Part shown: positions 56,085-64,000 of the stretch, one piece after another | How positions within the stretch are numbered: position 1 is the first letter of the stretch | Layout of the letters: each line of letters begins with the position of its first letter | From: Lytechinus variegatus | Taxonomy: Eukaryota; Echinodermata; Echinoidea; Temnopleuroida; Toxopneustidae | DNA: 64,000 nt | Direction of reading: 5' to 3' | NCBI RefSeq assembly: GCF_018143015.1 | Contig: NC_054758.1 | Coordinates: forward strand, 4,821,501 to 4,885,500 | Notes under the pieces: generated by a model | The model's database searches: none | Seen by the model: only the letters and a program-made list of their open reading frames with translations | What the model was told of the DNA's origin: nothing | Translations under genes and position numbers: made by a program

Positions 56085-56172
56085 TTAGGGATTCATGCCC
56101 CAATTTGCTCTCCATAGTTAAACCATAACTTCAAACCAGGGTTTCATTTAAACCTGAGTTTAGAATACGGGC
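56085..56172. repeat. Uninterrupted copy of the short repeat split at 23424-24620
   Basis: Tagggattcatgccccaatt, aaaccagggtttcatttaaa and gtttagaatacgggct join without a gap. This defines the empty form of the site disrupted by the DR1-bearing element. No gene is seen between 55600 and 57870. Confidence 0.65.
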
Positions 56173-57873
56173 TCATAGGTCTTTATACTTCCAAATTAAA
56201 ATACCCTGGCGCAACTGAAGTGGCCCCTGATGTGATGATTTTGTTTGATGAAAAATTGAAATTGTATGAAAAAATATATATGAAAAAACATGAAGTGCTG
56301 TAAACATGATGAAGGATTTGATGGAAAAGGAACAAAACGACCGAGTAAAAGTCACAATATCTATGATATCTTTAAAAATATTGAGGTTTATCTAGTAGGC
56401 GATGCTAACTGTATTTGAAATGATGCGTGAAAGGAAAGCAATGAGACATCTTAACGACAAGTATCTCCAAACTTTTCTCTCCCAAAAGTGTTTCTCTGTA
56501 AATCATATGGACATCTTTTTATCCTTCCCGGGGCATAGTAACCGTCAAACCTCCTTAAAGAAATGGCAATGCAGATGCTGCAAAATTGGTCAAAATGATA
56601 ATGTTAAGGTCACTTTATTAAAAATGAAAATAAACAAACTATGAAAAGCCCCGCCTCGGGAATGAATTGAAACTTAATAAGATAACTAACTCCAAATCTG
56701 ACTCTGCCCGACTTCTGACATTGAAAATACTCTACATCAACGTGATCTGATTTACTTTAAAAAATTTGAAAAGCTTAGGTCCTTTTCACACGTGAATCTT
56801 GAATCATTATTGTAATGATTATTGCAATTCGTCTTAAGCATCATCGGACCTTTCACACGCTCACTCGAAAATTGTGATTTGAGTGAAACTTAACTGGAAT
56901 TCACCTCCGAAGTAGAAATTGTAGAATGTGGGAAGAAACACATTTTTTTAAACCGATGGGGGGGGGGGGCAAGAAACACATTTTTTATCCGATGGGGGGG
57001 GGGGGGAGAAACACAATTTTCAATCGATAGAGAGAGTTTTCCTTATAACGTTTTTGCCCTATTATTAATTTTGATCAAATTTTAGTATTTTATGATTCAA
57101 ATGCGCTTAATGTCAACATTTCTGTTTAAATCATCTCTTGGAATTTGTATTTCGGGAGGTTTTTCACATTCCTGCTGTACTTTGGTGGATATTGTAAGAG
57201 ATTGATGATATTTTTTTTACAACGAATCGGAGAAGAAAAATAGGCCGTCTTCGAGGTAAAAACAATTCTTCTAACCTCTTTACTCCCTAATTTCTCGTAT
57301 TTCATGTGTTTATGCGTCGTCAACGACGTCATTCAACGTTTTGGGTCATCTGTGTCATATTTCAAATTGTCAGATCATACAAATAGCCCAGAATCTTCTC
57401 AAAATAATCAGATTGACGCATTATCGAAAAGATTTTTAGTAAGTTGACGATATTGTGATCATTTAGAAACAGACATTGAGGTTGTTAGTTAGTTTTAATC
57501 GCTGCGCGTACCGAAAAATTGAAAGCCATCCAAAACAATGGCCAACAAAATAGTTTCATTGATTTCAAAATAATTTTGATTAGTTAGATCCATAATCCAA
57601 ATTAAAATGCCTGACGTGCTTTTTATTTTTTCATTTTTTTTCAGATATACTGTCTATACCGAACATGATAACAATTTGATTTGACGACATACTGGAGCAT
57701 CGCTCGCATCAGATTGAGAGACGGGGAATTCATTTTTAAAAAAATTGTTATCGGGTGGTGACCTAGGGATTTCGGTTTATATTCAAAAATTCGCTCGGCT
57801 GGGATTCCTGAAAAGTAGTTTTGTTTTGCAACTCAATCTGAAGTTTCCCTTCTCTGAAAGCAACGGAATTCGA

Positions 57874-58454
57874 ATGATGAGCACGTCAAGCGGATTGGCA
57901 TTAAGACTGCTCGTAGTCAGTTTCGTTTTCGACATCATCGACGTCGGCTATTGTGAGCATTTTCGAGGAGGGTCGATGTCATGGAGAGCAACCGACAATG
58001 GGGTAAGTTTCTCGACTGGGATGACGACTTTCGTACTGATAATCGGAATTATCAATATTTGTATATTTTCATGAATGTTAATTTTCGGATGGGGGAGGGG
58101 GGGGGGGGCAAAATTGAGAGAAAGTTGGAAAATTAGAATTTTGTGCGATATTTTTTAGACCAAGGTTGATGATGATGCACAGCATTTGTATAGCGCCATA
58201 TAGATTCATGATTTTTACTGCTTTCCGATGTTTTTTTAAACATACAGTATATTTACAATGCATCCTATACATTGTCAATTGTCAAAATTATTGGGGCTGG
58301 TGCATATCGATATGCCCCAAATATTTTTTATGGGGAGTTCACCCCCTCCCCCCGGGTTAACGCCTCTGACCACCACTACCATCTCTATCTCCACCACCAC
58401 CATCATCATCACCATCATCATCACCATCATCATCACCATCATCATCACCATCAT

Positions 58455-58487
<33 letters not shown>

Positions 58488-58972
58488 TATCATTATCATC
58501 ATCATCATCATCATCGTCATCATAATAATCATCATCATCATCATCGTCATCACCATCATCATCACCACCACCATCGTCATCATCATCATCATCATCATCA
58601 TCATCGTCGTCATCATCGTCGTCATCATCGTCATCATCATCATCATCCTCACCACCACCACCATCATCATCACCACGGATCACTACCACTCCCCCATCAC
58701 CACACCAACAACACCACTGCTACCACCACTACCACTACCATCATCCTTACATCCTAATTCTTTCTTACACTCTTCTAGGATGTCGAGATCATGTACCGAC
58801 TTGCCTGGAAAGCAGACACGGACGAGGGAGACCACAACTGCACTTTCGCCCGGATCTCCCCGACCAACACCCTGGTCAGTGGTGATTCAAGGGGCATTCG
58901 GATCCAGTATCCGAACGTCCCGGATAGCATCGGCTATCAACGGCATCGTCTGGACTATTATTGCACAACAAG
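57874..58972 (+). CDS. N-terminal exons of a secreted protein with an HFRGG...WR segment (partial)
   Basis: Exon 1 (57874-58002) begins with two Met codons and a signal peptide: LALRLLVVSFVFDIIDVGYC, then EHFRGGSMSWRATDNG. Exon 2 (58779-58972) joins in phase 0 and reads DVEIMYRLAWKADTDEGDHN, then CTFARISPTNTLVSGDSRGI and a DYYCTT end. It closes with a phase-2 donor (ACAAG|GTAAGA). HFRGG-x-WR followed by V-x-I-x-YRLAW is an N-terminal pattern I associate with large extracellular invertebrate proteins; I cannot name the family. A possible terminal exon from ~59411 (ttctttcag acceptor) would add ~17 residues ending ...CLKRM, but it is weak; the gene may instead continue past the window. The intron holds a CAT/ATC microsatellite. 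Confidence 0.65.
58386..58680. repeat. (CAT/CAC)n microsatellite
   Basis: Almost pure catcatcat/caccatcat sequence within the intron of the secreted-protein gene. The His-, Ile-, Met- and Asp-rich frames over it are artefacts. Confidence 0.92.
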
Positions 58973-60384
58973 GTAAGAACAAGAGGTTTCCACAGCTCAA
59001 AAACAATATCCCTCTAAATCCAGTGGCATTTTCGAGAATCGTCAAGGCGTTTGTCATGTTTGCTTTTTAAACAACTTTTGTCATGTTTCTGAGTCCCTTG
59101 TGAAAAGAAAAAAAAAGGAATAAAAATAGGTCAGTACAATGACTATCTTATACAATAAATCAGTAGTCAATTATTTTTTTGTATCCTTCCATGGCAAAAA
59201 TTGAATTTTCTTATAGTAAGATGCAAAAGATTATGTGGGATATGACATAATCATCCTGCTCTTTGCATTAAACATGAAGACATACATAGAACGGTTACAT
59301 CGAAATAATGCAAAACGTTTAAATGCCATGAATTCGTTTTTTCCGACTTTTGATGAAATGTTTAATGTTAAGTTATTATGATTTTACTATATCCTTTATT
59401 TCTTTCAGCCGGGAAAACCCCTTTAAGAGTTGTACCCTCCTGTCTTGTTTGAAAAGGATGTAGAGAAATTAAATGATTAAATCCTATATTCCCAGATTCA
59501 ACTTTTAAATTCCGGATGACATGTAGTTTTTTCATCTATGATCTTGCATAATAATGCTAAATACATTTATTTTTTGTATTAAGAAGTGTTTTTTCTTATT
59601 TGATAATATCTTCGATTCTTGGCATAAACGAAATATCATATAATAATAACAATAATAATCAACATTTATAAATCGCCTATAATAAGCATTGTTTCTAAGC
59701 GCTGATTATCAATCAGTAGATAAATAGAAAACTCATTTACTTAGCACTATGTATTTTGTGTTTTTTTATTTTGGAAGCACTAACACAATATATTAAAATA
59801 ATGTTGCTGTTTTTCTGTTACTTGCTACAAATTTTCTTGAATGTGTATCAATACAGTCTTGTATCACTGAATGTTACATTGAAACTCCATATCACACTTT
59901 CTTTCAAAACATAGTTCTAACTAGTATTGATGATACTAGTGTACCTGTATATTTATACTGGACTTATCGACTTAATCCCCTCATCAGACTTTTAAGAATC
60001 TGTAATCGATTACATTAAGGAGCTCTTAAAAGTTGGATTCTTATTTCATTTACTTACATCAGAATTAGCAGTTGATTTTACACTGATGCAAATCATATGC
60101 GCAATATTTTTTAATTTATTTTGTGTTGAAAAACTAAAAATCATATTTTCTGTAAATGGTATCATCATAAAAGGGATATTGATATGATACACTGTAAATA
60201 ATATTACTTTGAATTAATTATATTACTTAAAGTTAGTTATTTAGAATTGTGTCCTGATGATACTATATCCAAAATTGTCTAAATGTTTGGAGGAGGAAAT
60301 TACAACCGACGGTAATGTTCCTCAGAATATTTAAAGTAAACACTATTCCATATTACTACCTAACATGATCTTAGAAGGATTGAT

Positions 60385-60600
60385 GTGTAGGGGCGTTAGA
60401 GGTGTTATGGCTCAGTAGATAAGTCTTCGGACCTTGAACCACAAGGTTCGGGGCTCAAATCTCACCGCAGCACTCGCGTCCGTTGGCAAGGCCTTTATCT
60501 ACATTTGCCACTTCTCACCCAGGAGTAGTAAATGAGTACCCGGGAGGAAGGATTTCCTTTAATGCCGTGCTAAGGCCGGGGTAATACTACGCACGGTTAC
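60385..60600 (+). repeat. tRNA-derived SINE, diverged
   Basis: Tgttatggctcagtagataa (A box region) and caaggttcggggctcaaatc (B box) are followed by a body with ttctcacccaggagtagtaa and gctaaggccggggtaatact, similar in plan to 54710-54930. Confidence 0.6.
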
Positions 60601-60860
60601 ATATCATTATTATTACTAACTTAAAAGGTGTTCTTTTCATTTCTTCGTCAGTGACATTTCGATATGAACTCATTATTTGGAAGAAGGGTTTGCATAGGCA
60701 ATGAGTTTTGAGCAGATGTACACTTTTTATAACGTCGATTTCTCAGAGAAAATATCATTTCATGGAATTCATAATAAATAACACATGGGACAACTGAACT
60801 GCTTGTATGTGGCCTCACAATCCAAATCTCCACCCCCCCAAAAAAAATCCTTATTTTTTA

Positions 60861-61140
60861 ACAAGTGGAATGCCTCTGGCCGTCTCACCTGCATCACACG
60901 GTTCAATATAGCAGCAGTGCTGGCTTTGAATACTACTCTAACTCGAACAAGATGTTCAGTGATACATGGTTACTCTTATGTCCACTTTTTATGAACTAGA
61001 CCAATAAACTTACAGAGATATGATGGTTATTCAACAAAAAACCCCAACATGGCCAAAGTTCATTGACCTTACATGACCTTTGACCTTGATCATGTGACCT
61101 GAAACTCGCACAGGATGTTCAGTGATACTTGATTACTCTT
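60861..61140 (-). repeat. DR1-bearing dispersed element, truncated copy
   Basis: It starts acaagtggaatgcctctggc, the reverse of the element's 3' end, and stops after about two units. A perfect TGACCTTTGACCT lies at 61074-61086. It is followed after 48 bases by a longer copy. Confidence 0.8.
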
Positions 61141-61188
61141 CCACCATCTCTCAACCAGAATCTACTTATTACACAAATATAAAAATAA

Positions 61189-61965
61189 ACAAGTGGAATG
61201 CCTCTGGCCGTCTCACCTGCATCACTCGGTTCAATATAGCAGCAGTGCTGACTTTGAATACTACTCTAACTCGCACAAGATGTTCAGTGATACTTGATTA
61301 CTCTTATGTACAAGTTTCATGAATCAGATCCATAAACTTTCAAAGTTATGATGGTAATTCAACAGATACACCCAATTCGGCAAAAGTTCATTGACCTTTG
61401 ACCTTGGTCATGTGACCTGAAACGCGCACAGGATGTTCAGAGATACTTGATTACTCTAATGTCCAAGTTTAATGAACTAGACCAATAAACTTTCAAAGTT
61501 ATGATGGTAATTCAACAGATACCCCCAATTCGGCCAAAGTTCATTGACCCTAAATAACCTTTGACCTTGGTCATGTGACGTGAAACTCGTGCAGGATGTT
61601 CAGTGATACTTGATTAACCTTATGTCCAAGTTTCATGAACTAGGTCCATACATTTTCTAAGTTATGATGACATTTCAAAAACTTAGCCTCAGGTTAAGAT
61701 TTCGATGTTGATCCCTCCAACATGGTCTAAGTTCATTGAACCTTAATGACCTTTGACCTTGGTCATATGACATGAAACTCTAATAGGATGTTCAGTAATA
61801 CTTGATTAACCTTATGGCCAAGTTTTATTAACTAGGTCCATATACTTTCTAAGTAAAGACGTCATTTCAAAAACTTAACCTCATGTTAAGATTTGATGTT
61901 GACGCCGCCGCCGCCGTCGGAAAAGCGGCGCCTATAGTCTCACTCTGCTTCGCGCAGGTGAGACA
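61189..61965 (-). repeat. DR1-bearing dispersed element (copy with both ends, fewer units)
   Basis: It runs from acaagtggaatgcctctggc to gcgcaggtgagaca, with the GC-rich gccgccgccgtcggaaaagc near the end. Perfect TGACCTTTGACCT motifs start at 61392 and 61747; one more unit has a single change. Confidence 0.85.
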
Positions 61966-62452
61966 AAAATGAATCTCCGTCAAATCTTCAACTAAACTTC
62001 CATTATCATTCTTCTTCTTTGTTTTGCTTTATTAGAAATACCTTCATTAGAAGGGTGACCCCCGTAAGCGTTTCTCCACCTTGTCTGGTTTTAGAAAAAA
62101 TGTTAGAAAAATAATAATTAAATTCTTCATTCTCCGATTCACTATTTATATTCTGAATTAATTTTATCTCTCTTTTAATATTCTTGTTTATTCAAGAAGG
62201 AGAACTAGTGCCGCACAATCTTGAAAGATACATAATGGATATTGACACTTGTTTGAAGTCAAAATCGTTACATATGAACCATAGTAAATATCACATTTTT
62301 ATTTTTTGGCTCAAAGTCTCAACTTAACAAATTCAACATTGATTCCTTTTCTATCTCAGGCAATGGCATTCCCTCGTCAAAATCATGTCGCAATCTTGGA
62401 ATTATTATTTTATTCTCACATGTCCATGTCCAACCAGCATAAAGCCAATATA

Positions 62453-62652
62453 AAGGCATGGTCACACTGCCCGAGCGTTGTTGGAGCGGTCGTGGAGCGG
62501 AGAAAAAAAAAATCATCACCGCTCGCTACCGTTCACCATTTTCGATTTCGATTTTTTTTTTATGCTTTCGATTTTTTCCCCAATTTCGAGAGCGAAATTC
62601 GACCCTCTTTCCCTACCGCTCCAACAACGCTCGGGCGGTGTGACCAAGCCTT
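62453..62652. repeat. MITE with ~40-bp terminal inverted repeats
   Basis: Aaaggcatggtcacactgcc, then cgagcgttgttggagcggt, is mirrored by accgctccaacaacgctcgg and gcggtgtgaccaagccttt. TATA on each side may be the target duplication. It abuts the LINE fragment. Confidence 0.8.
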
Positions 62653-62654
62653 TA

Positions 62655-63144
62655 TATGGGCTTCATTTAAGAAAATATCTCACTCGATCAGCAACAGGGA
62701 AACTGGTACATTCACTCATTTCTTCACGATTCGATTTTGGTAAAAGCCTCCTTTACAACTTACCAGATTCTCAACTTGGGAAATTGCAGAGGTTGCAAAA
62801 TGCAGCTGCGCGTATTGTAACTCTATCTAGCAAACGCAACCACACCACTCCTACATTGAAAGCTATTCTCTGGTTGCCCATGAAGGATCGCGTAGTCTTT
62901 GAAATCCTTCTTTCGTTCTTTCATATATTCCAATTGCTATGCGGGGAACGGGCCTTTTCTCATGCAGGTCCTAACCTGTGGAATTCTCTTCCACAGAGTT
63001 TGAAAACCCAGACTTCAGTGACCACCTTCAAGGACAACCTGAAAACATACCTGTAGTGCTTTATGATAGACATTGACTTATTGTTCAGACATGTAAATAG
63101 CTTTTGTCGTTGTTTTGCTCTGAAGTGCCTTGAGCATCTAATTA
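62655..63144 (+). mobile_element. L2-like LINE, 3' fragment
   Basis: The frame LRKYLTRSATGKLVHSLISS, KLQRLQNAAARIVTLSSKRN and LKAILWLPMKDRVVFEILLS ends with FSHAGPNLWNSLPQSLK and FKDNLKTYL, stop near 63056. This is the C-terminal part of an L2/CR1-type reverse transcriptase. A stretch usually found between the FKIL-type segment and GDRAF is missing, and the 5' part of the element is absent. The 3' UTR has the usual aagtgccttgagcatctaat. Confidence 0.8.
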
Positions 63145-63249
63145 GATACGAGATCTAAGTTTGCTGTTATGTGGACCGATTTTTGTTTAACATGAATTTC
63201 ATTTTAAACAAAAATCGGTCCGTATAACAGCAAACTTAGATCTCGTATC
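63145..63249. repeat. Long hairpin: 46-bp arms, 13-base loop
   Basis: Arm 63145-63190 (gatacgagatctaagtttgc to gatttttgtttaa) and arm 63204-63249 (ttaaacaaaaatcggtccgt to ctcgtatc) are inverted copies. They differ at two adjacent positions, both of which would form G-U pairs in RNA. It directly follows the LINE 3' end. Confidence 0.85.
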
Positions 63250-63878
63250 CAAACACTTAAGGAATCTAAGACCTCTGTTATGGGGTCACGCTCTCCCTAT
63301 AGTCAGGGTGGAATCGCCAATCCGATGGCGAGTGGATAACGACACAAAATGATGCTCTATCATTTTTGTACTATTGCTATCTGGATTCCTTTCTCTTTCA
63401 TAATGTGTGGAATTAGCTAATTAACATGATTAACCAGTAATCGTGCGAGGGGCGTTCAAGGTGCAAATTGGGATGTTACCTTCGTAATGTAACATCCTGG
63501 CAAAAATGGACTGAAAATAATTTATTCACGTTTGACAAAATGTCAACCAATAAATAGCGACGAGTACAGAAATCAATGTATTACTAAAGTTATAAATAAT
63601 TATATTGTATTATAGTAAAAATCTTCAAAATACTGATATGAATAACCAAAAAACATTTTTCTAAATACATATGTAAAAATAAATAAAAAGGTTTTTACTA
63701 TTATCAAATAATAATTATGAGACAAAGTATACATTCATGAGAGTAACATCCAAAATTATTAATAACTTAAAAAAAATAAAGTGCACACCTAGTTAGCAAT
63801 AATGCATAAATCATTTCCATTTATTTGAAAGCAGGATAAAAGAGCATTCCAGATTAAATGCCTCGCTCATGGGCATAG

Positions 63879-63952
63879 GTATCACGGCCGGGAATCGAAC
63901 CCCGGATTTTCCATGTATAGCCAGGCGCCTTAGACCACTCGGCCACGGCAAC
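63879..63952 (-). repeat. tRNA-like sequence (Leu-like), probably pseudogene or SINE head
   Basis: On the minus strand gttgccgtggccgagtggtc, taaggcgcctggc and ggggttcgattcccggccgt follow a tRNA-Leu-like plan. The acceptor ends (GTTGCCG and GTGATAC) pair poorly and the T stem has a mismatch, so I do not call a working tRNA. It is related to 13312-13372. Confidence 0.4.
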
Positions 63953-64000
63953 TCCACATATAACTATATTACACAATCGATTGTATTTGTGAAATGTGTT

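Noticed and set aside
58258-59070. Ile/His/Met/Asp-rich frames, one of 270 residues
   Set aside because: They cross the CAT/CAC microsatellite; the only real coding part is exon 2 of the secreted protein at 58779-58972, which is in one of these frames only by chance extension.
62306-62743. 145-residue frame as a host gene
   Set aside because: It spans the MITE at 62453-62652 and the edge of the LINE fragment; nothing outside those repeats looks coding.
63879-63952. Functional tRNA-Leu gene
   Set aside because: The acceptor stem ends do not pair well and the T stem has a mismatch; a similar degenerate copy at 13312-13372 points to a repeat.

Overview
The window looks like nuclear DNA of a marine deuterostome, most likely an echinoderm and probably a sea urchin. 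It is AT-rich and intron-rich, with short phase-consistent exons bounded by GT/AG, many small non-autonomous DNA transposons, tRNA-derived SINEs, LINE 3' ends, and long triplet microsatellites and poly-G runs. The species call is an inference from repeat character and gene families. I saw no operons, CRISPR arrays or rRNA, and no retroviral or Polinton element.

Layout. 0-8 kb: two small + strand genes (last exon at 1435-1857; two exons at 5625-7452) whose proteins share a C-terminal motif and look like neighbouring paralogues of unknown function. 8-13.2 kb: no gene; MITEs and a 2.5-kb fold-back element with ~570-bp inverted arms and a SINE between them. 13.6-17.6 kb, minus strand: a three-exon gene for a protein with a single death effector domain (DED) and a long charged tail. 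17.6-22.1 kb: no gene; a large triplet-repeat palindrome. 22.15-50.9 kb, + strand: a 22-exon gene described below. 51-57.7 kb: AT-rich flank with a SINE. 57.87-58.97 kb: first two exons of a secreted protein. 59-64 kb: repeats, an L2-like LINE end and a 46-bp-stem hairpin.

The main result is the 22-exon model. Its first 13 exons read as a DZANK1 orthologue: the DZANK1 N-terminus with its chitobiase/FN3-like module, the conserved central block and the C-terminal ankyrin repeats. No zinc ribbons are visible. Where DZANK1 normally ends, the frame continues through a Lys/Glu-rich linker across a phase-0 intron into a complete four-repeat annexin core with calcium-site signatures. All 22 exons join in phase to 907 residues. 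If transcripts confirm it, this is a DZANK1-ankyrin-annexin fusion, which would couple a cilium/dynein-associated scaffold to a Ca2+-dependent membrane-binding module.

The gene also carries several locus-specific oddities. These are five copies of the 3' splice site and start of one ankyrin exon, a partial duplicate of exon 3, an array of about 16-17 hairpin units with decoy 5' splice sites in intron 8, a minisatellite that appears to start in the last codons of the annexin, and a repeat family in intron 1 that carries nuclear-receptor DR1 motifs.
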